From JAEHDI01 sp035455185 (GTDB lineage Bacteria; Acidobacteriota; Terriglobia; Bryobacterales; Bryobacteraceae), in the NCBI GenBank assembly GCA_035455185.1, contig DATIFQ010000372.1:1-61559 (forward strand): 61,559 nt of DNA. Reading direction: 5' to 3'. The position numbers and the translations under genes were made by a program. The first letter of the stretch is position 1; every line of letters starts with the position of its first letter. The notes below the pieces were generated by a model. It did no database searches and had not been told where the DNA came from. It saw only the letters and a list, made by a program, of their open reading frames with translations. Positions 23,612 to 32,083 of this stretch are shown piece after piece.

Positions 23612-24733
23612 ATGACCCGGATTATTCTTTCTTTGATTCTGATCGCTTCCGGAACGTTCGCCGCTGAGCGCCGGGCGAAGAACGTGATCCTTTTCCTCGG
23701 GGACGCAGGGGGTATCCCGACCCTCCATGCGGCCAGCCTGTACAAGCACAATCATCCGCAGAAGTTGTTCCTGCAGAGCCTGCCGTACATTGCCTTGTCC
23801 GACACTTCGGCCGCAGACGCCTGGGTGACGGATTCGGCGGCGGGCATGTCGGCAATCGTGACCGGGCAGAAGACCAACAACGGCGTGATTTCGCAATCCG
23901 CGGCCGCCGTTCGCGGCAAGCAGGACGGCGAGATGCTCCAGACGATCCTGGAACACGCGGAGCAGCGAGGGCTCTCCACCGGCGTGCTAACGAACATGGT
24001 CATCACGGACGCGACCGCCGCGGCGTGTTATGCGCACTCGAACGACCGGTCCCGCGCGGGCGAGATTTTCGCCCAAGTGCTTCACCCGCGGTTCGGGGAC
24101 GGTGTAGATGTCCTGATCGGCGCGGGGCGCGATCGCGTGATCGAGTCCACGGCGAAGCTGGGAATACAGATCGAGTCCGCGCTTCGCGAGGAGGGCATTG
24201 CCTTTCGCGATTCGCTAGCCGCGATTTCGGACCAGGACCGCCGCGTGGCCGCACTCTTTAACACGCACGATTTCGACGTCTCCGACGCGGTCCGGCGAGC
24301 CATTCGCATTCTTTCCAAGAACCGCAAAGGGTATTTCCTGATGGTCGAGTGGGACGCGCACACGGACAACCTTCGCAGGGGACTTGAGCAAGTGATCCAA
24401 TTGGACGCAGCCATCGGCGAAACCGCCTCGATGACAGACCCGGACACGCTCATTCTGTTCACGGCGGATCACTCCTTCGACCTGCGCGTACGCGGGGGCA
24501 AGCCGGGCCAGCCGATCCTGCCCGAAGAGGGCGCCGGAGCGGCAGCGAAGGCTCGGCCGACGATCCGGGTGGACGATGGCCACACGGGAGAGCAGGTGCT
24601 GGTGGCAGCGCAGGGTCCGGGGGCCGAGCGGGTGCACGGCTTTTTGACAAACGTGGATCTGTTCCACATCATGATGGCCGCCTACGGCTGGGACAAGACC
24701 GGCGCGCCTAGTGGCGGCCGGGCGGCTCGATAG
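23612..24733 (+). CDS. Alkaline phosphatase family protein
   Basis: The 373-residue exported protein starts with a signal peptide (MTRIILSLILIASGTFAAE). NVILFLGDAGG carries the first metal-binding aspartate, and VTDSAAGMSAIVTGQKTNNG has the phosphorylated serine in the DSA context. Later metal ligands are in VEWDAHTDN, FTADHSFD and VDDGHTGEQV. The layout fits a monomeric alkaline phosphatase, a little shorter than PhoA. GGAG lies nine bases before the ATG at 23612. It would release phosphate in the periplasm. Confidence 0.9.
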   Translation: MTRIILSLILIASGTFAAERRAKNVILFLGDAGGIPTLHAASLYKHNHPQKLFLQSLPYIALSDTSAADAWVTDSAAGMSAIVTGQKTNNGVISQSAAAVRGKQDGEMLQTILEHAEQRGLSTGVLTNMVITDATAAACYAHSNDRSRAGEIFAQVLHPRFGDGVDVLIGAGRDRVIESTAKLGIQIESALREEGIAFRDSLAAISDQDRRVAALFNTHDFDVSDAVRRAIRILSKNRKGYFLMVEWDAHTDNLRRGLEQVIQLDAAIGETASMTDPDTLILFTADHSFDLRVRGGKPGQPILPEEGAGAAAKARPTIRVDDGHTGEQVLVAAQGPGAERVHGFLTNVDLFHIMMAAYGWDKTGAPSGGRAAR

Positions 24734-25066
24734 CCGCCGAGCCCTCACAGTCCAGGCCCTGTGTGCGGGGGCGGTAGTCACCCCACTGCACCTTCGTTTT
24801 TCTTCAGTTAGTAGCGGACGACCTTCTCAATGGCCCTGTCCAGGTCATCCACCGACGGAAGGACCGCGTGTTCGAGGTTTGCCGCGGATGGAACGAAGGA
24901 ATCCTGAGCCGCCTCTGGGGTCTTGGCGTGAACGCGACTGCGTGAGCTCGTGGGGAACAATCGCCCCGGTTGAGGTGAATCAGATCGCCCTGCATGTTAC
25001 GTTCCGCGTGATCGGAGTCACTGAAGCGAAGAGCAAGCCGCTCTAGGATGAGTTCAGGAGGCAGAA
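24734..25066. other. Intergenic region with remnant
   Basis: Between the phosphatase and RIC genes there is no intact gene. It contains the minus-strand remnant listed separately. The end (25030-25066) carries GGAGG for the next gene. Confidence 0.5.
24808..24933 (-). pseudogene. C-terminal fragment of a lost gene
   Basis: A minus-strand frame of 41 codons plus stop reads like the genuine end of a folded protein (pieces AAQDSFVPSAANL, LPSVDDLDRAIEKVVRY). No start codon or ribosome binding site gives a full gene, and the frame loses protein character further upstream. I cannot name the family. It is likely a deletion remnant. Confidence 0.3.
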
Positions 25067-25792
25067 ATGCAGGGAATTCAGGATGCTACAGTTTCGGAGA
25101 TTGCGGCCAGTTCGCTGGCCGCGGTGCGCGTTTTCGAGCGGTTGGGAATCGATTACTGTTGTGGCGGCAAGCGCCCGCTGGCGGATGTGTGCCGGGAGAC
25201 AGGGCGCGACCTTCCTTCGGTCCTGAGCGATCTCAAGTCGGCAATGAGCGCGACCCAGGGTCCGGCTCGCGATTGGGCCACGGCGCTGCTGCGAGAGCTT
25301 ATCGGACACATCGTCGGCACCCATCACGAGTACTTGAAGCGCGAACTAGCCCCGATCGGCGCACGTCTTGACAAGGTCTACCGGGTCTACAACGAGAGAT
25401 ACGGTCCCACACTTACCGCGCTTCCAGAGGTCTTCAACGCGCTACGGTCTGAACTGGAGATGCACATGCGCAAAGAAGAGATGGTCCTGTTTCCCGCGAT
25501 CGCCTCCTATGAGTCGGCTGCTGTCGCCGGTTCACCTCTGCCGGGAACGCCCTTTGGCACCGTCAGTAATCCGATTCGAATGATGGAAGCAGAGCACGAC
25601 AGCGCGGGAACAGCACTCGCGGACATCCGCGCCATAACAGCGAGCTACGCAATCCCCGAGTATGCCTGCGTTACGTACCGGTCCTTGATGGCGGGACTCC
25701 AGGAACTGGAGCAGGACTTGCACATGCACATCCACCTTGAAAACAACATCCTGTTTCCGCGCGCGATCGCAATGGAAAACGCCGGGCGTTGA
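25067..25792 (+). CDS. ric: Iron-sulfur cluster repair di-iron protein (RIC/YtfE/ScdA)
   Basis: The 241-residue protein has the two parts of RIC proteins: an N-terminal ScdA-type segment with GIDYCCGGKRPLADVC (residues about 28-43) and a C-terminal hemerythrin-like di-iron four-helix bundle. Histidine/glutamate ligands lie in HIVGTHHEYLKREL, EMHMRKEEMVLFP, MEAEHDSAG and DLHMHIHLENNILFP. RIC repairs iron-sulfur clusters damaged by NO or oxidants. Its place near two Rrf2 regulators and a nitrate reductase operon supports a nitrosative-stress role. AGGAGG lies ahead of the ATG. Confidence 0.93.
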   Translation: MQGIQDATVSEIAASSLAAVRVFERLGIDYCCGGKRPLADVCRETGRDLPSVLSDLKSAMSATQGPARDWATALLRELIGHIVGTHHEYLKRELAPIGARLDKVYRVYNERYGPTLTALPEVFNALRSELEMHMRKEEMVLFPAIASYESAAVAGSPLPGTPFGTVSNPIRMMEAEHDSAGTALADIRAITASYAIPEYACVTYRSLMAGLQELEQDLHMHIHLENNILFPRAIAMENAGR

Positions 25793-25944
25793 TCGCGCTT
25801 TGTGCCCGGAAGGCGCGTACCACGCTGCCAGGGAGTTGGGACCGGAAACCAGGCCCATCAGCGACGCCGGCCGTGGTGTATGCTCATACCATGGCGACGC
25901 GTTCACAATGATGAATCGCGTTGAAAAGTAAGGGGGAGACCGTG

Positions 25945-26838
25945 ATGCGCCTGACGAGTCTATTGCTGACGACCATTCTTATGGTCCTGGTTCTGTCTTC
26001 TTGCACCGACAAGAGTGCGGTAGAGCTTTCGGAGAGAAGGCACGCCACAGTCTTCATGCAGGACGGCACGAAGGTGGCTGGCACCGTTGTGGCCAGCTCG
26101 GCGTCGGAGATCACTCTTGCCGGCGACGATAACATCACCCGAACCATCCCGATGAAGCAGGTGAGGTCGGTCGAGTACAGTGACGAACCGGTTGCAGAAT
26201 CGCAAGCGCCGGCCAAGCGCGAGCCGGAACCGGCTTCGCCCGCGAGAAGATCGGCGCCCGCGCCCGGCCGCCAGAGCGCAGCTCCAGCGGCGCAATCCGC
26301 GCCCCGATCCAGAACTTACGAGCTCGCCGCTGGAACTGACATTCCGGTGCGAACCAATGAGACGATCGATTCCAGCACAGCGGCTGAGGGCCAGAGTTAC
26401 GCCGCCGAGGTGTCACAAGACGTGCTGGACGCTTCCGGTACGGTGGCCATACCGCGCGGATCGCAGGCCCAGTTGGTTATCGTGTCCGCGTCGAGAGGCG
26501 GCCGTATTCGGGGCGCTTCCGATCTTGTGCTGAGCCTTGGGTCTGTCTCTGTGGGAGGACGGAACTACGCACCGGAGACCGCCAGCGTGCAGCAAAGCGG
26601 CAAAGCGGGGATCGGTGCAAATAAGCGTACGGCCACGTACACCGGCGGGGGCGCCGCGGTGGGTGCGATCATCGGAGCCATTGCCGGCGGCGGTAAGGGA
26701 GCAGCGATCGGAGCAGGCGCCGGAGCCGGAGCGGGAGCGCTCACGCAGATCCTGACCAAGGGCAAGGCCATCCGTGTGCCGGCCGAAAGCGTCCTGACCT
26801 TCAAGCTTGACCAGTCGCTTAGGATCCAGGCGGAATAA
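25945..26838 (+). CDS. Lipoprotein with glycine-zipper C-terminal segment
   Basis: The 297-residue product starts MRLTSLLLTTILMVLVLSSC, a lipoprotein signal with the lipid-modified cysteine at C20. A short domain (HATVFMQDGTKVAGTVVAS...) is followed by a Pro/Ala/Ser-rich linker (about 85-125). A beta-rich domain comes next, then a glycine zipper (GGGAAVGAIIGAIAGGGKGA, about 235-265) that could insert in or lie on a membrane. The ATG at 25945 has AGGGGGAG upstream; the in-frame codon at 25921 is poorer. It lies six bases before the M48 gene, so the two are probably co-expressed in the envelope. Confidence 0.7.
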   Translation: MRLTSLLLTTILMVLVLSSCTDKSAVELSERRHATVFMQDGTKVAGTVVASSASEITLAGDDNITRTIPMKQVRSVEYSDEPVAESQAPAKREPEPASPARRSAPAPGRQSAAPAAQSAPRSRTYELAAGTDIPVRTNETIDSSTAAEGQSYAAEVSQDVLDASGTVAIPRGSQAQLVIVSASRGGRIRGASDLVLSLGSVSVGGRNYAPETASVQQSGKAGIGANKRTATYTGGGAAVGAIIGAIAGGGKGAAIGAGAGAGAGALTQILTKGKAIRVPAESVLTFKLDQSLRIQAE

Positions 26839-26844
26839 TACACC

Positions 26845-28776
26845 ATGGCAAGCCGGCTGAGCAGAGCAAGCGACGTGCTGCACTCTCTCGGGCTGTTATT
26901 TCTGGCCATCATTCCGGCTATAGGCTTCGCTCAGAACCCATTCAGCCTCAGCGAGAAGGACGAGATCGAGCTGGGCCGTCTGGCCGCCGGGGAAACCGAG
27001 AAGAGCGTCCTCCTCATCAACGATCCAGCCGTCGTCAAGTACATCGACGATCTCGGACAATCTTTGGTCCAGAAGTCGACTCGAAAAGAGATCGCTTATA
27101 CCTTCAAAGTCGTTGATAGCCCGGAGATCAATGCGTTCGCGCTCCCGGGAGGCTTCATCTACGTCAACCGCGGATTGATCGAGGCGGCGGAGACGCAGGA
27201 CGAATTGGCCGGCGTCCTGGCACACGAAATCGGGCACGTCGTTGCGCGCCATGGAGCGGACCAAGCTGTGCGCACCGGACTAGTCCAGACTGGGATGGGT
27301 GTTTTCGGTGGTCTGCTGGGGCGCGGAACGTCCTCGTCTCTGGGCAAGATCGCTGCCGAGATGGTCGCTACCGGCGTCTTCATGAAGTTCAGCCGCCAGG
27401 CCGAGCGCCAGGCTGACCGCCTCGGCGCTCGCATGGTCTACGACGCCAGTCTTCAGCCGCAGGGCATGGTGAGTTTCTTTAACAAGCTTGCCGGTCTGCA
27501 GAAGAGCCAGCCCAACGCAGTGCTGAAGTTCTTTTCATCGCACCCAAGCCCCGCCGAGCGCTCCAGCAACGTCTCCAACTTGATTGCCAGCTATCCCGCC
27601 AGTTCCAAACCGGACGGCGATAGTCCGGTTTTCCGCGATGTGAAGCAACGTCTGGCGGCCCTGCCTCGCCCCGAGGTTGAAGCGGCAAAGGCGGCGGCTG
27701 CCATTGCCGCCGCTGCCCAACCGCCCGCCGAGCCGGAAACGGACGTTCGTTCTCGAAACATGGTCCGCGACCGCGATGTCGCTGCCCGCTTCGCGCCCGT
27801 GTTTCACCAAGCCCTGGGACCCGCGCCGCGTTTTGACTACATCACTAATTTCGACTTCGACGGCGACTGGCGCGGCGATAACAACTGGAATAATGCCGAG
27901 AACCGCAGCTACCCCTTGAAGGCATACGTCTACTATGCCGTCTTTGAGACCCGCACTCACTTCTTTATTCACTACGCTGCTTTCCACCCTCGCGACTACA
28001 AGGGCGGCGAGAAGCGCGGCGCTTTGCTGAGCGAGGTGATGCGTATCGGAGTGGGTCTCGGCGGCCAGTACGATCCCACAGGCCGGTCGAACGAGGCAGT
28101 GATGGCCCACGAGAATGACCTCGAGGGAGCCCTCGTCGTCGCCGAGAAGGATGGCGAGGACTATACCAAAGCGCAGCTTACTCTCGTCGAAACGCTGGCC
28201 CACAACAATTACCTCAAGTACACGCCGCCTGGAAGTTCGCTTCCCGGCGATCCCATCATTGTGGTGGGTGTCCGACCCCGCTTATTTGTCGAATCCAAAG
28301 GGCACGGGATTGAGGCCTGGCGGGACGATGCCGACCAGCACAAGATGGCGGAGAATGGCTTTCTGGTTTATGTCTTCACCGCCGCGGCCGAGGATCCGGA
28401 CGAGAAACCCGACCGGGCGGTAGGGTATGAGCTATTGCCGACTTACGAAAGCCTTTGGCCCCACGCACGCTCTGGCAAGAACGAAACCTGCGGTGAGGAG
28501 CATGACTACGGCGTTGTCTCCGCCAAGTTCGCCCAATGCAACGAAGACGTCTTGCGCCACATCCGGCTCGGCGTGATGGGTTCGGCCTTGAACGGTGTGG
28601 TGGGAGCGGCTAACATGTCCCGGCCGCCCTGGGGCTGGTTCGATGGACAGGATCGAGCCCGGCCGCTTGGTGAGTGGTTTCTGCAGCCCGCCGAAACGAT
28701 CCGCCGCCGCTGGAATCTGCCGGAATCGTTCTCGACCACGTATACCTACCATCCCTTCCTCGGCCAGTTTCGTTGA
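26845..28776 (+). CDS. M48-family metalloprotease with unassigned C-terminal region
   Basis: The 643-residue exported protein has a signal peptide ending near AIGFAQ (residue 30) and an M48 peptidase domain (about 35-260). Zinc site HEIGH is at residues 127-131, with the third ligand glutamate in RQAERQAD. This half resembles BepA/Oma1-type envelope quality-control proteases. After an Ala/Pro-rich linker comes a second region of about 330 residues (VFHQALGPAPRFDYITNFDF onward) that I do not recognise; it has HFFIHYAAFHPRDYKGG and MAHENDLEGALVV, with many conserved-looking His and Asp residues. The fusion is much longer than typical M48 proteins. Confidence 0.87.
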   Translation: MASRLSRASDVLHSLGLLFLAIIPAIGFAQNPFSLSEKDEIELGRLAAGETEKSVLLINDPAVVKYIDDLGQSLVQKSTRKEIAYTFKVVDSPEINAFALPGGFIYVNRGLIEAAETQDELAGVLAHEIGHVVARHGADQAVRTGLVQTGMGVFGGLLGRGTSSSLGKIAAEMVATGVFMKFSRQAERQADRLGARMVYDASLQPQGMVSFFNKLAGLQKSQPNAVLKFFSSHPSPAERSSNVSNLIASYPASSKPDGDSPVFRDVKQRLAALPRPEVEAAKAAAAIAAAAQPPAEPETDVRSRNMVRDRDVAARFAPVFHQALGPAPRFDYITNFDFDGDWRGDNNWNNAENRSYPLKAYVYYAVFETRTHFFIHYAAFHPRDYKGGEKRGALLSEVMRIGVGLGGQYDPTGRSNEAVMAHENDLEGALVVAEKDGEDYTKAQLTLVETLAHNNYLKYTPPGSSLPGDPIIVVGVRPRLFVESKGHGIEAWRDDADQHKMAENGFLVYVFTAAAEDPDEKPDRAVGYELLPTYESLWPHARSGKNETCGEEHDYGVVSAKFAQCNEDVLRHIRLGVMGSALNGVVGAANMSRPPWGWFDGQDRARPLGEWFLQPAETIRRRWNLPESFSTTYTYHPFLGQFR

Positions 28777-29001
28777 GGACCGGGCCGCGAGCGCAAACCG
28801 CGGTTGAGCTTCGTGCCGGACAGACCAACCCGAAACCGGAACACCCGCGATCTACGAGTTATCAAACTTTAGGAAATCTTCACCGCCGACCGGGCACTCT
28901 TCACGCCGCCGACTGTCAGGGAGCGGGCAGTATTTACACTTTCCCTAGGGTCTGACATAGGAGCTTTGGCCGTACTGTGGAAAGTAGAGGCTCCAATAAC
29001 C

Positions 29002-30105
29002 ATGCAACATTCGAAGCGTTTGTGCGTCTTGCTGATCCTCGCGGGTGCGCTGGCTCTGGCGCCGGCTGCGCTCGCGAAACAGGGCTTCGTGCAACACAAT
29101 CTCGTATCGGACGTCGAAGGTCTGGCTGACCGGACGGATCCGAATCTCGTTAATCCATGGGGTATCGTACACAGCGCGACGAGTCCCTGGTGGATCAATG
29201 CGAACGGAACAGGGCTGTCCGTTCTTTACGACGGCAACGGCGCGGCGTTCCCGGCGGCGAGTCCGTTGATTGTGACGATCCCCGGGCTGGTTGGCACATC
29301 CGCACCGACCGGGATCGTGTTCAACGGGACCGCGGATTTCGAGGTAGCGACCGGCCTGCCGGCTAGATTCATTTTCGCGACCGAGGATGGGACGATTTCC
29401 GGCTGGAATCCCACGGCGGATCCGACCCACGCCATTCTAAAGGCCAATCCGCCTGACGCGTTGTACAAGGGTCTCGCGCTCGGAAGCATGGGCACTCAGA
29501 ACGTGCTTTTCGCGGCGAATTTTCGCAACGGGACCGTCGATGTCTTCGACACGAACTTCAATCTCGTGTCCATGCCCGCCGGGGCGTTCGTGGATAAGAA
29601 TGTTCCGCAAGGTTTCGCGCCGTTCAATGTGGTGAACATCAGCGGCGTCATTTTTGTCACATTCGCAATGCAGGATGAAGAACACGAAGACGATGTCGCG
29701 GGTCCGGGCCTGGGTTATGTCGATGCGTTTTCGCCAGACGGAACCCTGCTCATGCGGCTTGAGCATGGGCGCTGGATGAACGGGCCATGGGCGGTGGTAT
29801 TGGCGCCGCAGGGTTTCGGGAAGCTCAGTGGCCGCCTGCTGGTGGGCAACTTCGGCAGCGGACAGATTGCGTCCTTCGATCCGGAAAGCGGCGAATTCGA
29901 AGGGATGCTGCGCGGCCTGCGGGGCAAGCCTGTCACGATTGAAGGGCTTTGGGGACTCGGCTTCGGGAATGGCGCCAACGCCGGATCCGCCACGACACTC
30001 TTCTTTGCAGCCGGAATCGAAGACGAGGCGCACGGGCTGTTCGGCACCCTGACCGCGGTGAAGAACAACAACGAGGATGATCAGGGAGAAGACGATAATC
30101 AATGA
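29002..30105 (+). CDS. TIGR03118-type secreted protein
   Basis: The 367-residue protein has a signal peptide (MQHSKRLCVLLILAGALALAPAALA). Repeated beta-strand blades follow, including NLVNPWGIVHSATSPWWI, APTGIVFNGTADF and FGSGQIASFDPESG. This is the pattern of the TIGR03118 family, probably a beta-propeller of unknown function that is common in acidobacteria and planctomycetes. The tail is highly acidic (NNNEDDQGEDDNQ). The ATG at 29002 is chosen for the signal peptide over the in-frame codon at 28966. Confidence 0.85.
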   Translation: MQHSKRLCVLLILAGALALAPAALAKQGFVQHNLVSDVEGLADRTDPNLVNPWGIVHSATSPWWINANGTGLSVLYDGNGAAFPAASPLIVTIPGLVGTSAPTGIVFNGTADFEVATGLPARFIFATEDGTISGWNPTADPTHAILKANPPDALYKGLALGSMGTQNVLFAANFRNGTVDVFDTNFNLVSMPAGAFVDKNVPQGFAPFNVVNISGVIFVTFAMQDEEHEDDVAGPGLGYVDAFSPDGTLLMRLEHGRWMNGPWAVVLAPQGFGKLSGRLLVGNFGSGQIASFDPESGEFEGMLRGLRGKPVTIEGLWGLGFGNGANAGSATTLFFAAGIEDEAHGLFGTLTAVKNNNEDDQGEDDNQ

Positions 30106-30134
30106 GGATCGCTGAAGGTGGATAGTTTCGACCA

Positions 30135-30166
30135 CGGCGGGCCTCGCTTAGCGCGAGCGTCCGCCG
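30135..30166 (+). terminator. Hairpin after TIGR03118 gene
   Basis: CGGCGG (30135-30140) pairs with CCGCCG (30161-30166), and inside it CTCGC (30143-30147) pairs with GCGAG (30153-30157) around a 5-base loop. The hairpin begins 30 bases after the stop codon, without an obvious U-tract. It may serve as a terminator. Confidence 0.4.
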
Positions 30167-30185
30167 CGGCAGAGAGAGTGATGAT

Positions 30186-30485
30186 TTACGCGCCGGGGCT
30201 TTGGTGGCTGGCAACGCCGAATCGCAGATAGAGCGCCGGCATGAGCAGCAGGTTCATTAACGTGGAAGTGAGCAGTCCGCCCACGATGACCACGGCCATG
30301 GGATACTCGATTTCCTGACCCGGCGTGCTGCCGGCCAGTACAATCGGCAGCAGCGCGAGAGACGTCGCCAGAGCGGTCACAAAGATCGGAGCCAGCCGCT
30401 TGAGCTCACTGGCGGCGACGTGACGGCGACCTCTGGCCGGACTTGACGCCCGCTCCGCGATCGCTCCTGAAACCGCTTTGTGATC
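30186..30485 (-). pseudogene. RND heavy-metal efflux pump (CzcA/CusA-like), C-terminal remnant
   Basis: The open minus-strand frame ends with the C-terminus of an RND inner-membrane pump: LKRLAPIFVTALATSLALLP, EIEYPMAVVIVGGLLTST and NLLLMPALYLRFG are the last membrane helices of CzcA/CusA-type transporters. Full pumps exceed 1000 residues; here only about 75 residues align in character, and an in-frame TAG at 30488-30486 closes the frame upstream. It is a deletion remnant without adaptor or outer-membrane partner genes nearby. Confidence 0.75.
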
Positions 30486-30652
30486 CTAGGCCGCGGCTCA
30501 GAGAGTCACGACAAACAGAACAGTCAGCGCCTTTCTCATAACAGGTTCGGAATGCGGTGATTCTATACTCCTGCGCGGTGGCCCAGCGAACGCGGCCCGG
30601 GAAGCCTCTCTGCGGTTTTCCCGGACGTGGATATGAGCCTGAATTCGGCACT

Positions 30653-30973
30653 CTATTTCTGTTTAGCGATGATCTGGTTCTTGATCTTGTCGTAGACGTG
30701 CTGAGGCAGAATATTCTTCTGGACGAGCTCGTTTTTGGCCTTGTAGGGGCGGCCGCCGATGATCTTCGCCGAGTAGGCATCGCCGATTCCGGGGATCGCT
30801 TTGAGCTGGTCGGCCGTGGCGGTGTTGATGTCGATGAGATCGGCGGCTTTTTTCGTCGCGACCTGCTGCGCGACGGCCGCGCCCTTCTTGACCTCGCCCT
30901 TTTTCGGGGCCTGTGCTGCGCAAGCCAAGGTGAACGCGAGGGCCACCGCGAGTGCAATCAGAATTCGCTTCAT
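30653..30973 (-). CDS. ComEA-like helix-hairpin-helix protein
   Basis: The 106-residue protein has a signal peptide (MKRILIALAVALAFTLACAAQ) and one ComEA-type HhH domain (IDINTATADQLKAIPGIGDA, about residues 47-66, then AKIIGGRPYKAKNELVQKNI). Such small exported HhH proteins bind DNA in the periplasm in competence systems or have unknown roles; no other competence gene is nearby. The ATG at 30973 gives the signal peptide; GGAGGATGACG precedes it. A TATACT -10 lies at 31031-31026 on the minus strand. Confidence 0.82.
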   Translation of the reverse strand: MKRILIALAVALAFTLACAAQAPKKGEVKKGAAVAQQVATKKAADLIDINTATADQLKAIPGIGDAYSAKIIGGRPYKAKNELVQKNILPQHVYDKIKNQIIAKQK

Positions 30974-31098
30974 GGTTTCGTCATCCTCCCTCAGGGAAGT
31001 CCCGTTCCGGACTTCGGGCTTGAAATGAGTATACTCCCGCGACACGCCCGATGGGCTGAGAAATCCGGGTACTTGCAAGATGTGCTACAGTTTCGGCC

Positions 31099-31941
31099 AT
31101 GGCTGGGAAGTCTATTCTGATCGTCGATGATGACCCCGCCATCCACGTTCTTCTCCGCCAACTGTTGAATGCGGAGGATTGGCAGGTCGATAGCGCCATA
31201 GATGGCGATGAAGCACTCTCACGACTGCTCGCCGGCGCCTATGATCTGGTACTGGCGGATATCGTGATGCCGGGCATGGACGGACTTGCGCTGCTGAAGC
31301 GAATCCGCGAGGTGCGGCCCTTGGTGAAGGTGGTCATCATGACCGCTGTGAACACACCCGCACACGTGGTCCAGTCAATTCGCAACCAAGCCTACTCGTA
31401 CCTGGGCAAGCCTTTCTCTCGCGAGGCTGTCTCAGAAACACTCCACGCCGCTTTGGTGGATGCGGTGGGCGAGGACGATATTGTGGTCCATTCGGCTCAG
31501 CCAAATTGGGTGTCAGTGGAACTGCGGTGCAAGCTCTCGACAGCCGAGCGGCTAACGCAGTTCTTTCGCGAACTTAGTGCCGACCTTAAGACCGAAGATC
31601 GGGAGATGATCTCGACAGCGTTTCGGGAACTGCTCATGAATGCGATCGAACACGGCGGCCGTTGCGATCCCGGCCAGAAGGTCAACCTGACTTTCGTGCG
31701 CGGCGCCAGGTGCATCTTATATTACATCCGCGACCCCGGCGAAGGATTCTCGTTCGAGAGGCTGCCGCATGCGGCGGTTTCCAATTCTCCCGAGCGGCCT
31801 TTGGCGCACGCCGAGGTTCGGGGCGCGCTCGGGATCAGGCCTGGGGGATTCGGCATCCTCCTGAGCTGGAACTTCGCCGACGAGGTCGTGTACAGCGAAA
31901 GGGGTAATGAGGTGGTTCTGATCAAGTATCTGAACCCATGA
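31099..31941 (+). CDS. Response regulator with HATPase (anti-sigma-like) output domain
   Basis: The 280-residue protein has an N-terminal receiver domain (residues 1-120) with acceptor D54 in LADIVMPGMDG and the lysine in YLGKPFS. It is followed by a GHKL ATPase-fold domain (about 140-280) whose N-box reads FRELLMNAIEHGG; the ATP lid is short as in RsbW-type serine kinases. There is no histidine-kinase dimerisation helix. It would turn phosphorylation into control of a partner, perhaps an anti-sigma-antagonist or a kinase substrate, but no STAS or sigma gene is nearby. It starts the same-strand signalling block. Confidence 0.85.
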   Translation: MAGKSILIVDDDPAIHVLLRQLLNAEDWQVDSAIDGDEALSRLLAGAYDLVLADIVMPGMDGLALLKRIREVRPLVKVVIMTAVNTPAHVVQSIRNQAYSYLGKPFSREAVSETLHAALVDAVGEDDIVVHSAQPNWVSVELRCKLSTAERLTQFFRELSADLKTEDREMISTAFRELLMNAIEHGGRCDPGQKVNLTFVRGARCILYYIRDPGEGFSFERLPHAAVSNSPERPLAHAEVRGALGIRPGGFGILLSWNFADEVVYSERGNEVVLIKYLNP

Positions 31942-32083
31942 ATGTGGCCGGCGACCCTTTGCATCGGTGCGGAATGAACGGCTATACTTCGTTAAACCAT
32001 AGTGGTTGGCTGGGGGCCGTAACGATCAATGGCTTCTTTTCGCACAGTCGAGCCAAGGGTCTGAACCAGACGTGGAGGACAAT

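Noticed and set aside
30496..30540. Thirteen-codon minus-strand frame MRKALTVLFVVTL
   Set aside because: It resembles the start of a signal peptide but has no ribosome binding site and stops at once; likely part of the decayed stretch beside the RND remnant.
21742..31031. Shared GTATAC sequence before both Rrf2 genes and the ComEA-like gene as a common operator
   Set aside because: The shared bases are mainly the TATACT -10 hexamer, which is expected at promoters. Similarity outside it is too weak to claim a regulon.
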